Shown: positions 16,847-26,159 of the stretch, piece by piece
Layout of the letters: each line of letters starts with the position of its first letter
How positions within the stretch are numbered: the stretch's first letter is position 1
Source of the DNA: Burkholderiaceae bacterium
Lineage (GTDB): Bacteria > Pseudomonadota > Gammaproteobacteria > Burkholderiales > Burkholderiaceae_B
Reading direction: 5' to 3'
DNA: 44,304 nucleotides
Assembly: GCA_021208885.1 (NCBI GenBank)
Contig: JAJOJF010000018.1
Span: forward strand, 1-44,304
The notes under the pieces: generated by a model
Databases searched by the model: none
What the model was told of the DNA's origin: nothing
The model's input: only the letters and a program-made list of their open reading frames with translations
Translations under genes and position numbers: made by a program

Positions 16847-17947
16847 ATGTCTGAGTCCAAGAAAAAAAAGCTGCTCTTGGTGGGCGCTTCTGGTGTGATC
16901 GGTCAATCAATTCTTGCCCATTTCAATCAATTATCTGACTGGTCGGTATTGTCGGTTGGACGTCGCTTGCCTCCCAATTGCTCGGAGGCCGACTTCTTGA
17001 GTGTTGATTTGCTGGACAAAGCCGCATGCGAGCAGGCGTTTTCTGGCTTGCGTGATATCACGCACATCATTTATGCAGCAGTCTACGAAAAGCCGGGCGC
17101 GCTAATTGAGGGTTGGCGTGATCCGGACCAGATGAGCAAGAACGACCAGATGTTGAGGAATTTGATCGAGCCTATCAACAAATCCCCTAGCAAGGTAAAG
17201 CACGTTACCGTATTTCAGGGCTCAAAGGCTTACGGCAGTCATATCGAAAAGCAGGTTCCAATCCCGGCCAGGGAACGATCGCCAAGACACAACCATGATA
17301 ACTTTTATTGGCTGCAGGAAGACTATATCCGCTCAGTGGAACCAAGCGCATCTTGGTCGTTTACTATCTTGCGCCCGAGGATCGTATTTGGTGGGGCTCT
17401 AGGAAGCAACATGAATCCGATTGCCGCGATCGGTGTTTATGCAGCGTTGCAAAAATTCAAAGGCGAACCACTGCACTATCCAGGCGGTTTGCCACGAATT
17501 AATCAGGCGACCGACGCTGATCTGATCGCCCGCGCTTGTGCTTGGGCAGCCGAATCATCTGCTAGTCATAACCAGACGTTTAATGTCGAGAACGGAGACG
17601 TGTTTGTATGGCAAAACGTCTGGCCTGCAATTGCTGATGAGCTTGATATGCCGCTAGGTGAAGATGTGCCCCTGTTTCTTGACTCGTTGCTTGCGACCGA
17701 TGCGTCGACCTGGGCGCAAGTTGTAGACCGCTACCAGCTGCAAGCGCCGAAAGACATGAAGGCATTTGTTGGTCAGAGTCTGAGTTACACCGACTTTCAA
17801 ATGGGCACCGGTAAAGAGCAAGCGCCAAACCCTGTCATTGTTAGTTCTATCAAGATTCGTCAGGCCGGATTTTCTGACTGCATTGATAGCGAGGACATGT
17901 TTAGAAAGTGGTTCCGTCTGTATCGAAAGCAACGCTTGCTACCTTAA
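16847..17947 (+). CDS. NAD(P)-dependent SDR, PRISE-like enone reductase
   Basis: This protein of 366 residues is an extended short-chain dehydrogenase. The nucleotide motif is LLVGASGVIGQS, followed by the basic loop VGRRLP that suggests NADPH. NFYWLQED resembles the NFYxxxED motif carrying the catalytic tyrosine of the PRISE family (progesterone 5-beta-reductase, iridoid synthase), which reduces activated double bonds of enones; FQGSKAYGSH is the conserved lysine region. I start at ATG 16847, ten bases after AAGGA; the frame opens earlier inside dctM without a ribosome site. Bacterial substrates of this family are mostly unknown; an unsaturated intermediate of this cluster is a reasonable guess. 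Confidence 0.75.
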   Translation: MSESKKKKLLLVGASGVIGQSILAHFNQLSDWSVLSVGRRLPPNCSEADFLSVDLLDKAACEQAFSGLRDITHIIYAAVYEKPGALIEGWRDPDQMSKNDQMLRNLIEPINKSPSKVKHVTVFQGSKAYGSHIEKQVPIPARERSPRHNHDNFYWLQEDYIRSVEPSASWSFTILRPRIVFGGALGSNMNPIAAIGVYAALQKFKGEPLHYPGGLPRINQATDADLIARACAWAAESSASHNQTFNVENGDVFVWQNVWPAIADELDMPLGEDVPLFLDSLLATDASTWAQVVDRYQLQAPKDMKAFVGQSLSYTDFQMGTGKEQAPNPVIVSSIKIRQAGFSDCIDSEDMFRKWFRLYRKQRLLP

Positions 17948-18083
17948 ACGGCAATGTCGTTCAAAAGATTATTGTGACGCGCACATTCACACACTTTCAC
18001 TGAGTAAAAAAATGGTGCAATGCAACTTTACGCTACATCATTGAAGGACATACCGTTTAGCTTAATACTTTGAATGATCAGAA

Positions 18084-18860
18084 ATGATGGCGCGCGTAGC
18101 TGAAAACTCCTCTAACTATCTGTCTTCTATACAGAAAACTTGTCGTGTTTTGTCGACTCTGACGGATCCGAAGCGTGTGCGTCTGACCGACATTGCGGAG
18201 GCTGCTGGGCTGGATATTTCAACAACGCTTCGAATATTAAAAGAACTTGAGTCAGAGAATTTCATTGAGCGAGATCCTGAAACAAAACACTATTCGCTTG
18301 GACCTCAGGTCTATGTCATGCACAACGCGATGGTCGCTGGCATCGATATCAAGGCAGCTGCGCGGGCATCGTTGATTCGATTGGCACTGCAATTTGGCGA
18401 CACGGTGATTCTTTCGGTGCTGACAGGATGGGAGTCAGTATGCGTGGATTTGTGCCTTGGCGACTATCCAATCCGTGCCAATTATCTTGATGTTGGCAGT
18501 CGCAGACCACTTGGCATTGGTGCAGGCAGTCTGGCGCTACTGGCAGCCTTGCCCAAGCAACAACAGTCAAGCATATTGCCCCGCGTGCGGCAGCATCTAA
18601 AAAAGCACTACCCGAACTACAGCCCAGATTACTTGGAACTTGAGCGCGAACGCACGGAAAAACAAGGTTATGCCGTGCTGTTAGAAGTCGTCGTGCAAAA
18701 GATGGGTGGCTTGGGCAAAGTCATCTACAGCCCAGCGGGTGTGCCTGTCGCGGCTTTAAGCGTAGCGGCATTAAGTGAACGAATCCAAATGCGCGAGAAA
18801 GAGCTCGCGACAGCGCTTACGCATGAGGCCAAGCTGATTGAAAACGCCTGGCTACCCTGA
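18084..18860 (+). CDS. IclR family transcriptional regulator
   Basis: The 258-residue protein has an N-terminal winged helix (VRLTDIAEAAGLDISTTLRI, then LKELESENFIERDPETKHY at about residues 34-73). An IclR effector domain follows, with YSLGPQVYVMHNAMV, DVGSRRPLGIGAGSLALLA and a C-terminal PAGVPVAALSVAAL. IclR proteins usually bind a pathway carboxylate and control adjacent catabolic operons. It sits between the transport/reductase genes and the thiolase genes and probably controls the whole cluster. The 136-bp gap upstream may carry its promoter. Start is ATG 18084, or 18087 one codon later; the ribosome site is weak. Confidence 0.9.
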   Translation: MMARVAENSSNYLSSIQKTCRVLSTLTDPKRVRLTDIAEAAGLDISTTLRILKELESENFIERDPETKHYSLGPQVYVMHNAMVAGIDIKAAARASLIRLALQFGDTVILSVLTGWESVCVDLCLGDYPIRANYLDVGSRRPLGIGAGSLALLAALPKQQQSSILPRVRQHLKKHYPNYSPDYLELERERTEKQGYAVLLEVVVQKMGGLGKVIYSPAGVPVAALSVAALSERIQMREKELATALTHEAKLIENAWLP

Positions 18861-18879
18861 CACAGTGAAGCGAGAATCA

Positions 18880-20022
18880 ATGCAAAAACATGCTTACATC
18901 AAAGCCGCCGAGCACACGGCCTATGGCCGTCTGCCGGGCAGGTCGGCTATTGAGCTGATGGGTGATGTAGCTTGCAAGCTGTTTTCTGACGCAGGCGTCA
19001 TGCGCCAGGAGATCGATGGCGTTTTGTGCGGCTATGCCACAACATTCCCCCATTTAATGCTTGCAAGTCTGATGTCAGAGAAGCTTGGCTTAAAGCCTTC
19101 CTATGCTCATGTGGTTCAGACAGGTGGTGCCACCGGTGCAGCCATGGTGATGCTTGCGCGCGACCTGATTCGAGCAGGGCGTTGCCGCAATGTGCTCGTG
19201 ATCGCTGGCGAGAATCGTCTGAGTGGCCAGACAACTGACGCTTCGATACAGACCTTGGCGCAGGTTGGTGATGCCGATGTAGAGGTGCCCAATGGAATGT
19301 CTGTGCCTGGTTACTATGCTTTGCTGGCGGCGCAGTATATGCATAGATCTGGCACGAGCGAGGCCGATCTCGCAGAGTTTGCCGTATTGATGCGCAAACA
19401 TGCGTCTGTGCATCCGCAGGCTCATCTAAAGGACCCCATATCGGTAGACGATGTGCTTGGCTCGAAGATAGTTGCCACGCCCCTGCATTTGCTGGATTGC
19501 TGTCCCATCTCGGATGGGGCTGCGGCGTTGATCATCAGCGCTGACCCGGGCGAGGTTGCAATCACTGGCGCAGGCCAAGCGCACCAGCATCAGCACGTTT
19601 CGGCCATTGCTGATATCTATCAAACTGGCGCAGCCATCGCAAAACAACGTGCACTGGCAGATGCCGGCACTTCGCTTGATGACGTTGATTACCTTGGCAT
19701 TTATGACTCGTTCACGATCACGCTGGCCATGCTGCTCGAAGAGCTCGAATTTGCTGGGCGCGGACAGAGCGCTGCACTGCTGCGTGCAGGTGTCTTTGAT
19801 GCACATGGCAAGTGGCCGCTGAACACACATGGCGGTCTGTTGTCCTTTGGACATTGCGGTGTCGCTGGTGGCATGGCGCATATTGTCGAGGCGTACAAGC
19901 AATTAAGCGGCAAAGCAGGTTCTCGCCAGATAAGCGGCTCTCGGCACAAAGCTTTCGTGCATGCCGATGGTGGCGTGCTATCGGCGCATGTAAGCCTCAT
20001 TCTTGAGTCGGAGCACTCGTAA
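18880..20022 (+). CDS. Thiolase-like protein of the SCPx/Ltp type, lacking the acylation cysteine
   Basis: This 380-residue protein has the thiolase fold with HVVQTGGATGAAMV (78-91), where ordinary thiolases carry the nucleophilic cysteine before a SG pair. No cysteine is present there. C-terminal NTHGGLLSFGHCGVAGG keeps the HxGG and GHxxGxxG elements. This matches the thiolase-like subunit that works with a DUF35 protein; characterised pairs such as Ltp2-ChsH2 are retro-aldolases removing a CoA side chain. The next gene encodes exactly such a DUF35 partner and overlaps by one base (TAATG). I start at ATG 18880; the longer frame reaches back into the regulator gene. Confidence 0.82.
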   Translation: MQKHAYIKAAEHTAYGRLPGRSAIELMGDVACKLFSDAGVMRQEIDGVLCGYATTFPHLMLASLMSEKLGLKPSYAHVVQTGGATGAAMVMLARDLIRAGRCRNVLVIAGENRLSGQTTDASIQTLAQVGDADVEVPNGMSVPGYYALLAAQYMHRSGTSEADLAEFAVLMRKHASVHPQAHLKDPISVDDVLGSKIVATPLHLLDCCPISDGAAALIISADPGEVAITGAGQAHQHQHVSAIADIYQTGAAIAKQRALADAGTSLDDVDYLGIYDSFTITLAMLLEELEFAGRGQSAALLRAGVFDAHGKWPLNTHGGLLSFGHCGVAGGMAHIVEAYKQLSGKAGSRQISGSRHKAFVHADGGVLSAHVSLILESEHS

Positions 20023-20399
20023 TGCCAAATAAGGAAGTTGTTGAGCCTAGCCCCGAATTCGCCCATGGCGCCATCAAACTGGTGCGGTGTCAATCTTGTG
20101 GCCATTGGTGCAACTTAAGGCCCTTGGTTTGCGAACAGTGTGGGTCTTCGTTGCTTGAACTTTGCAGTGCTAGCGGGTTAGGTAAGGTGAAATCGGTCAC
20201 GGTGGTGCACCGAGCGCCAGACCCGTTTTGGAGAACCAAGGTGCCCTATGCAGTTGCACTGGTCAATACGGACGAGGGTCCTGTGCTGATGGGTCACGCT
20301 GATGAGGGAGTGAGGATTGGCGACCGTGTGAAGGCGCATTTATTTGTGCATGCCGATCAGCAACTGGTTCGTTTCGTGAAATGCGACAGCAATATATGA
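20022..20399 (+). CDS. DUF35 zinc-ribbon/OB-fold protein, partner of the thiolase-like protein
   Basis: The 125-residue protein has the rubredoxin-like zinc ribbon of DUF35: Cys23-x2-Cys26 (CQSC) and Cys37-x2-Cys40 (CEQC). The OB-fold follows, with GKVKSVTVVHRAPDPFW and PYAVALVNTDEGPVLMGH. Its start codon overlaps the thiolase-like stop, which strongly suggests a heteromeric complex made in equal amounts. In known pairs the DUF35 protein holds the CoA ester and is needed for aldolase or thiolase activity. The substrate is not predictable. Confidence 0.87.
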   Translation: MPNKEVVEPSPEFAHGAIKLVRCQSCGHWCNLRPLVCEQCGSSLLELCSASGLGKVKSVTVVHRAPDPFWRTKVPYAVALVNTDEGPVLMGHADEGVRIGDRVKAHLFVHADQQLVRFVKCDSNI

Positions 20400-20441
20400 C
20401 CCCCTGTCTTTTAAGCCACTGTTTTTTGTTTCGGAGCCAGT

Positions 20442-22538
20442 ATGACCGCTGCGATGTCTGACCTTGATTTTTTGTTGAACCCGTCTTCTGTTGCCATTGT
20501 TGGGGCATCGGATAACGCCGATAAAATCGGCGGCCGCCCAATTTACTACATGCGCAAACATGGTTATTTGGGCAAGGTGTTCCCGATCAATCCACAGCGT
20601 CCAGAGGTCCAAGGTCAGAAAGCCTGGCCGTCAATCGAAAGCTTGCCTGAAGTGCCTGACCTGGCGATCATTGCGGTTCCTGGTGACAAAGCAGTGCAAG
20701 CGGTTGATGAGTGTGCGGCGCTTGGTGTCAAAGGCGCGATTGTTATATCTGCTGGGTTTTCGGAGGTCGGTCAGGCGGGGCGTGAAATTCAAGATGCGAT
20801 GACTGAGCGTGCACGGCATGCAGGCATGCGGATCGTTGGGCCCAACACACAAGGCTTGGCCAATTTTGGCAATGGCGCAATTGCCAGTTTCTCCACGATG
20901 TTCTTAGAAGTTGAGCCCGCTGATGGACCGGTGGCAATTATCAGTCAAAGCGGCGGCATGGGTTCCATGATCTATGGCCTAGTGCGCCAGCGTGGCATTG
21001 GCGTTAGACATTTGCATGCGACGGGTAATCAAGCTGACGTCACCGTATCGGATTTGGCGCTGGCTGCGCTGTCTGATCCTGAGGTTCGGATCATTTTGCT
21101 GTATCTAGAATCACTTCAGGATCCTGAGATATTGGCCGAAGCAGCAAGGGTAGCGAGGCGCAAGGGCGTAAGTATTGTGGCCGTCAAAGCTGGCCGATCG
21201 GAAGTGGGGTTGCGCGCAGCCGCTTCTCACACTGGCGCGCTGGCCAACGAAGACCGGACTGTGAGTGCGTTTTTTGAGGCGCATGGAATTACACGTGCCA
21301 AGGACCCACACGAACTCGTTCGATTTAGCGAGCTCTTTATTAGGCATGGATCGGTTGCTGGCCCGCGAGTTGTCATTATCAGCAACTCAGGGGCAAGTTG
21401 TGTTTTGGCGTCAGACGCTGCGGATGAAGAGGGTCTGGAGGTTGCAACGCTTTCAGACGCTACTCAAAATCGCCTCTCGGGATTTCTGTCTGAATTTGCA
21501 ACGAGACACAATCCAATCGATATCACAGCGGCGCTACTCTCGAACAACCGGCTATTTGGCGAGGTTTTGACTGCAATTGCTGATGACCCAGCTGCGGATT
21601 TGTTCTTGATCGATATACCGGTTGCAGGGCGTGGCTATGATGTTGTGTCTTTTGCACGGGATGCTGCTAATTTTGCGTCTCAGTCTGGCAAGCCTGTGGC
21701 CGTCGTTGCTTGGCAAGAGCTGGTGGCCCGAGAATTTCGTGCATTGGGGGTTCCGGTGTTTGACGATGAGCAGCAGGCCATGGCCGCATTTGCTGCGCTG
21801 TTGCGTCACAGTCGCTACGCTGATCAAGATAAGGGTGGCTCAGATGCGATGACCATACCGGGTGCTAGTCTGGCGAATCTGGGGGAGGGAGTCCTGTCCG
21901 AGGCCAATAGTCTTGGGATCCTGGCGCAGAATTCGGTTCCTGTGGTGCCTCACAAGATTGTCAGCAATGCGCGTGAAGCAATTGAGGCCTGGGAGTCTTT
22001 TGGTCAACCTGTGGTTTTAAAGGCTTGTTCTGAGAAGATCCCACACAAATCTGATTATGGTCTGGTGGCGCTTGGTCTGCAATCAGCTCAGGCAATTGAA
22101 AGCACCTTACAAAGCCAGATGAGCACCCTGATCGAGATGCGTGTCACTCCCGATGGATGGATTGTTGCACCCATGCACAAAGGGCTTTGTGAGATGATGG
22201 TTGGCATGCATGTAGATCCTGTTTTTGGACCAGTCGTGGTGTTCGGTGCCGGTGGAAAGTACGTCGAGGCAGTGCCCGATGTCGCCGTGTTGCTTGCCCC
22301 TTGCGGTGCTCAGGATGTTTTGGAAAAACTGAAGGGACTCAGGATTTGGCCAATCCTGCAAGGCGTTAGGGGCGAGCCTGCTGCTGACATAGATGCGTTT
22401 GTGCAGCTCGTGGTGGATTTTGCAAAGTTTGCCCATCGGAACGCAGCAAGCCTTGTGTCAGTTGATGTCAACCCTGTGATGCTTGGCAAGCAAGGTGATG
22501 GCGCTGTCGCGGTCGATGCTTTGGTTGAACTTGCGTAG
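20442..22538 (+). CDS. Acyl-CoA synthetase (ADP-forming), fused alpha and beta parts
   Basis: The 698-residue protein joins a CoA-binding domain (PSSVAIVGASDNADKIGG, about 14-31), a succinyl-CoA-ligase-like domain (VAIISQSGGMGSMIYG, about 164-179) and a C-terminal ATP-grasp domain (VVPHKIV ... KSDYGLVALGL). The phosphorylated histidine is probably His263 in ASHTGALA. These enzymes convert a carboxylate, ATP and CoA to the acyl-CoA, ADP and phosphate, or run in reverse. In this cluster it most likely activates the acid brought in by the TRAP transporter. It lies 42 bp after the DUF35 gene with a GGAG ribosome site, and ends the catabolic run. Confidence 0.88.
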   Translation: MTAAMSDLDFLLNPSSVAIVGASDNADKIGGRPIYYMRKHGYLGKVFPINPQRPEVQGQKAWPSIESLPEVPDLAIIAVPGDKAVQAVDECAALGVKGAIVISAGFSEVGQAGREIQDAMTERARHAGMRIVGPNTQGLANFGNGAIASFSTMFLEVEPADGPVAIISQSGGMGSMIYGLVRQRGIGVRHLHATGNQADVTVSDLALAALSDPEVRIILLYLESLQDPEILAEAARVARRKGVSIVAVKAGRSEVGLRAAASHTGALANEDRTVSAFFEAHGITRAKDPHELVRFSELFIRHGSVAGPRVVIISNSGASCVLASDAADEEGLEVATLSDATQNRLSGFLSEFATRHNPIDITAALLSNNRLFGEVLTAIADDPAADLFLIDIPVAGRGYDVVSFARDAANFASQSGKPVAVVAWQELVAREFRALGVPVFDDEQQAMAAFAALLRHSRYADQDKGGSDAMTIPGASLANLGEGVLSEANSLGILAQNSVPVVPHKIVSNAREAIEAWESFGQPVVLKACSEKIPHKSDYGLVALGLQSAQAIESTLQSQMSTLIEMRVTPDGWIVAPMHKGLCEMMVGMHVDPVFGPVVVFGAGGKYVEAVPDVAVLLAPCGAQDVLEKLKGLRIWPILQGVRGEPAADIDAFVQLVVDFAKFAHRNAASLVSVDVNPVMLGKQGDGAVAVDALVELA

Positions 22539-22643
22539 CGTAAACTTATCGGAAAGCGATTGTGAAACTGATGTTGCCTAGATGACACCGAGGAAGTAGC
22601 GTCGTCATTTTTGTGGCTTCTAACCGGTATTCGAGACGTGAGA

Positions 22644-22877
22644 ATGAGCAAATTCAGTGGATTGGCGGCAGCGGCCTTGCTGACAGGCTGTACCGTATCC
22701 GGGCCTGATCCGCTGCTGGGTCTACAGTTGCCCAATCCAGCCTCGGTGTATTGCATCGAGCGTGGTGGCACCATTGATATCAAACAGAGCCCTCAGGGTG
22801 ATGTAACCTCTTGCGTGTTGTCAGATGGCACAAGGGTGGATGAGTGGGAGTTCTACCGACAAAACCATCCGCAATGA
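22644..22877 (+). CDS. Small DUF333 lipoprotein
   Basis: The 77-residue protein starts MSKFSGLAAAALLTGC, a lipoprotein signal with a lipobox (LLTGC). The DUF333 motif follows: NPASVYCIERGGTIDI, then QGDVTSCVLSDGTRVDEWEF. Two cysteines flank the repeat-like hairpin. DUF333 proteins are sometimes labelled putative hemolysin but no activity is established for this size class. The start with a short RSA-like leader at 22611 is rejected because the lipobox fixes the N-terminus. Confidence 0.78.
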   Translation: MSKFSGLAAAALLTGCTVSGPDPLLGLQLPNPASVYCIERGGTIDIKQSPQGDVTSCVLSDGTRVDEWEFYRQNHPQ

Positions 22878-22899
22878 TGTAGCGATTGACGAGTCATGG

Positions 22900-23541
22900 C
22901 TAATCCATATTGCCACGGTAGATGAACTTTGGCATCCCCCAGCTGAAACGAATAGCCAATAGTCTCAAGGTTAGGCCAATGGCCATGGCCACGCCCATCA
23001 TGATGTCGTGATTCAGGCCTAAGGTCTCGCCGCCGACGTACAGCATGCCAGTGACAATTGAAACGGTGGCATAGAGCTCTGCGCGAAAGAGTAGTGGGAT
23101 GGTGTTGCACAGCAGGTCACGCAAAACACCCCCCGCGCAACCGGTGATCATGCCCGAAGCGATCACGACGATAAATGGCATGTCTAGGCTCATGGCAACA
23201 TTGCAGCCAATGACGGTAAAGACCACCAGCCCGATGGCATCAAGTAACAAAAATATGTTGCGCAGTTTGTGCATGTAACGCGCTACTGCAATCGTGAACA
23301 GTGCGGCCCCACCGGTTAGCAAGAGATAGTAGGGGTGTTGCACCCAGGTCAGCGGTGTGTTGCCAAGCAGCACGTCTCGCATGGAGCCCCCGCCAAGTGC
23401 GGTAATGCACCCTAAAAGAACCACCCCAACCCAGTCCATCTCACGGCGACCAGCAACCAAAGCCGCGGTCATGGCTTCTGCCACGATGGCGATCAGAAAA
23501 AGGGCATGCAGAAGCGTTGTGGTGTCGTAGGGGCCGGTCAT
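22900..23541 (-). CDS. TRIC/UPF0126 family cation channel
   Basis: The 213-residue membrane protein shows the two-fold repeat of the TRIC (UPF0126, YadS) family. GVVLLGCITALGGGSMRDVLLG in the first half and GMITGCAGGVLRDLLCNTIP in the second each contain the GGxxRD motif; the channel kinks lie in the glycine-rich helices. About seven membrane segments are visible. Prokaryotic TRIC homologues form monovalent cation channels; whether this protein does is untested. It converges on the lipoprotein gene. The ribosome site is weak. Confidence 0.88.
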   Translation of the reverse strand: MTGPYDTTTLLHALFLIAIVAEAMTAALVAGRREMDWVGVVLLGCITALGGGSMRDVLLGNTPLTWVQHPYYLLLTGGAALFTIAVARYMHKLRNIFLLLDAIGLVVFTVIGCNVAMSLDMPFIVVIASGMITGCAGGVLRDLLCNTIPLLFRAELYATVSIVTGMLYVGGETLGLNHDIMMGVAMAIGLTLRLLAIRFSWGMPKFIYRGNMD

Positions 23542-23824
23542 GGGCAGGTCAATATGTGGTTATCTGGGGAGCGCTCGCAATGAACGAAAACTCGAGGGGT
23601 GGTTTGTTCAGGTCTGTCTCGGCTGTTGCCCATGACGTCTGAACAGCCTCGCCGCCAAATCTGCTTGCCTTCGCAGTTGAGATTTTACCTGTTACCACTT
23701 ATCCGGTGACCATTAAATAACTTATATGGCAATTTCGATTCATAAATATACGATCCGCATTTTTGCTACCGATCTTGTATGAGCGGTTTCGCCTGTGTAA
23801 ACGAATCCTAAAACGAATTGGCTT

Positions 23825-24868
23825 TTATTGGCACCCGGAACCGTTTGCCAAAACATCGCCGACTGGCATACGCGGTGCTCGGCGAACAGGGCTAGCTAGC
23901 CCTAGGCGAATAATGAGTTGGGGAAATCCATCGCTTTGTATTAGGTCCGCTAGCTGCTGGCGTGACCGTGGTAACTCACATGGCTGATTCATGTAGGCTG
24001 AATACCGACCCGCAGCCATGGCCATCAACGTCAAATGTGCCAAAGCTCGACCAGTCTGAATCCAGGCGGCCGGTGTATCAGTAGAACTTGAAAGCACGAC
24101 GATGTCGGGTGATCCTTCTGTCAATTTGCTATCGGCTGCTGCCTGCGTCGCGCCGACATCGAAGGTACGCACGATCAAGGGTGCGACGTATGCAGCTAGG
24201 CCGTGCTGACCAAGCAGGTCAGTTGGTATGCCAACCTTGCTTTTCTTGGCATGCATCCATTGTGATAGCTCCTTGCGAAACGCGGGCAATGCCATCTGCT
24301 CGCGATCTGCCTTCATGATAAGGTCGACTAGCAAAGAGCGAATTGCTGGCTGACTAATCCAAAATGTTTGCACATCGAATTCGGCACAAGCCTGATCAAG
24401 CAACACTCTGAGGTCCCGGGTTATTGGGTCGCCGTGATAAGCAGTTCGGTTGGTACGTCTAAGTTGCATCGCATCAACCAAATCCGGGCATCTTGCGTAG
24501 GGTTCGCCTTGGCCAACGACCACTTGAGCTAAAAGCTCAGGCTGGCTCGCATCTGGTAGTAGATCAACTCGTACAGGATCACCATCGAGGCCAACTCGCA
24601 GTAAATAATGCTCTAAAGACGAGCCACAACCAATAATCAGCTCGCGGGCGTCTGGGTCGCAGACGGCAAGTCGCCTTGAGTGATCGGCGTATAGACGCAC
24701 CACGCCATTTTGGACTGACCATCTCCAGGGCTGGGTATTGTGAGGTGAAGGGGAAAGAAGTGCCCATGCGAGCATTTCTTTCAACCGTTGATCGCCAGTG
24801 GAAGCTAAGGGGTATTGCGTGGCGATGTAGGGGTCTAGTTCAAGGGAATTAACTGGCTCATGAGCCAT
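23825..24868 (-). CDS. Acg-like FMN-binding nitroreductase-family protein
   Basis: The 347-residue protein has a nitroreductase-like N-terminus (MLAWALLSPSPHNTQPWRW, about 29-47), where SPHNTQPW is the FMN-binding loop. A central LRRTNRTAY motif (about 138-146) and a C-terminal LIIRLGLASPVRRAPRMPVG follow. This pattern is that of the Acg family, two diverged half-domains that bind FMN; some members sequester flavin rather than reduce nitro compounds. I start at ATG 24868, which follows GGAGAG; the TTG at 24880 is less likely. It is the last gene of a minus-strand group with the FAD monooxygenase and a membrane protein. Confidence 0.8.
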   Translation of the reverse strand: MAHEPVNSLELDPYIATQYPLASTGDQRLKEMLAWALLSPSPHNTQPWRWSVQNGVVRLYADHSRRLAVCDPDARELIIGCGSSLEHYLLRVGLDGDPVRVDLLPDASQPELLAQVVVGQGEPYARCPDLVDAMQLRRTNRTAYHGDPITRDLRVLLDQACAEFDVQTFWISQPAIRSLLVDLIMKADREQMALPAFRKELSQWMHAKKSKVGIPTDLLGQHGLAAYVAPLIVRTFDVGATQAAADSKLTEGSPDIVVLSSSTDTPAAWIQTGRALAHLTLMAMAAGRYSAYMNQPCELPRSRQQLADLIQSDGFPQLIIRLGLASPVRRAPRMPVGDVLANGSGCQ

Positions 24869-24959
24869 TTGTCTCTCCAAGCGACTTGTGCCGGCATAAG
24901 TCCTGGCATTACTCTCTTGCGCAACCGCTTCTGATGCAAAGGGGCAGTCATCTAAAATT

Positions 24960-26114
24960 TTAAAATGGTTCTTCCATGCTTTTGATGATGCTGTTGGTCG
25001 TTGCGGTTACTGGCATGTACTTCATCAAGAGGTTAATCAGTGCAGACGCGCTCGCATGTTTGACCATCATCAGTTTGGCCAGCTGGCGAGAGTCATTCTG
25101 GTTGCCATGCACAATCTTCTCGACTCGTTTGCTCCACCGTCTGACTGCCGCCTGCGCGCTGTCTTTATCCGACAAAGAGAGTTCATATGCGAGGGCCGCA
25201 CCACTTCTCAGTGCGTTGCTTGCGCCCACGCCAGCCGTTGGCAGGAACCCCACACCAGCGTCGCCAAGCAGCGCAACCCGGTCATTTAACGCTGTGAGAG
25301 CCGGTGCCCTGACATCGAACATAGGCCAAAGAAACGGTTTGCCGGCTGCGATTTCCCATAGATCCGGCATCTCGGCCACTTTCGGTGCGTGTTTGGCGAC
25401 TGAATGGCGTAGTGCGTGCAGAATTTCTTCTGACGAGCCTTTTGGGTTCGGTGACAATTCCTTCGGTACCGCAACGGCAACATTGATGAACTCTCGCATG
25501 GGGTACAGACCCACAAATGCAGATGGTCCCCAGAACTCAGAGACCGTATCAGGCCTAGTCAAGCGAAGTGGTGCCCACCACATCCAGGCATCGAACCCCG
25601 TTAGGTGGGGTTCAACTTCCCCGAAAAGTGACCGCCTGATCGCGCTGTGCATGCCATCGGCTGCGACGACGATGTCGCTTTCAAGCGTCCGACCATTCTC
25701 CAATGTCATGCTTACTTGGTCGCCGGCCATCTTGACACTTTGGGCACGGCAACCAAACTGGATAACACCATCCGGTACAGCACTGTGCAAAATTGAAATC
25801 ATGTCCGTGCGCGTCACACCTAGCAACGGACCGTAGGCAGCGAGCAAGCCGCTCAGATCAATTGATTGAAGTAATTTGCCGTCTGGCCCATGGACTTCGT
25901 AAGTCTTTAAAACCACTGCTTTGTCGCGCAACTGGTGGCCCCGACCGATGGCGTTGTAGACCATCGCACCTAGCGGGTAGAGTCCAATCCCATACCCGGC
26001 TTCGTGAAATCCAGCTGCCTGCTCAAGGACAGTCACATCGTGCTGTCCCGTTCTTGATAAAAGTGCTGCGACAGTTAAGCCGCCCATGCCAGCGCCTACG
26101 ACCGTGACTTTCAT
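24960..26114 (-). CDS. FAD-dependent monooxygenase (salicylate hydroxylase-like)
   Basis: The 384-residue group-A flavoprotein has the FAD motif VVGAGMGGLTVAALL at the N-terminus and the DG motif VVAADGMHSAIRRSL (about 150-164). The GD motif is VALLGDAGVGFLPTAGVGAS (about 280-299). Such enzymes hydroxylate aromatic or other activated rings using NAD(P)H and oxygen. The C-terminal helices (HASASALINLLMKYMP) are slightly hydrophobic. ATG 26114 is chosen because AAGGAG precedes it. It is flanked, in the same direction, by a membrane protein 45 bp upstream and the Acg-like gene 91 bp downstream, probably one operon. The substrate is unknown. Confidence 0.87.
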   Translation of the reverse strand: MKVTVVGAGMGGLTVAALLSRTGQHDVTVLEQAAGFHEAGYGIGLYPLGAMVYNAIGRGHQLRDKAVVLKTYEVHGPDGKLLQSIDLSGLLAAYGPLLGVTRTDMISILHSAVPDGVIQFGCRAQSVKMAGDQVSMTLENGRTLESDIVVAADGMHSAIRRSLFGEVEPHLTGFDAWMWWAPLRLTRPDTVSEFWGPSAFVGLYPMREFINVAVAVPKELSPNPKGSSEEILHALRHSVAKHAPKVAEMPDLWEIAAGKPFLWPMFDVRAPALTALNDRVALLGDAGVGFLPTAGVGASNALRSGAALAYELSLSDKDSAQAAVRRWSKRVEKIVHGNQNDSRQLAKLMMVKHASASALINLLMKYMPVTATTNSIIKSMEEPF

Positions 26115-26159
26115 GACAGCTCCTTGTTTGGTGAAAGCTTTTTTACCCAACTTGCGTGT

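Noticed and set aside
24976-25836. 286-codon plus-strand frame opposite the FAD monooxygenase
   Set aside because: The minus strand encodes all flavin-binding motifs; the plus frame has no recognised domain.
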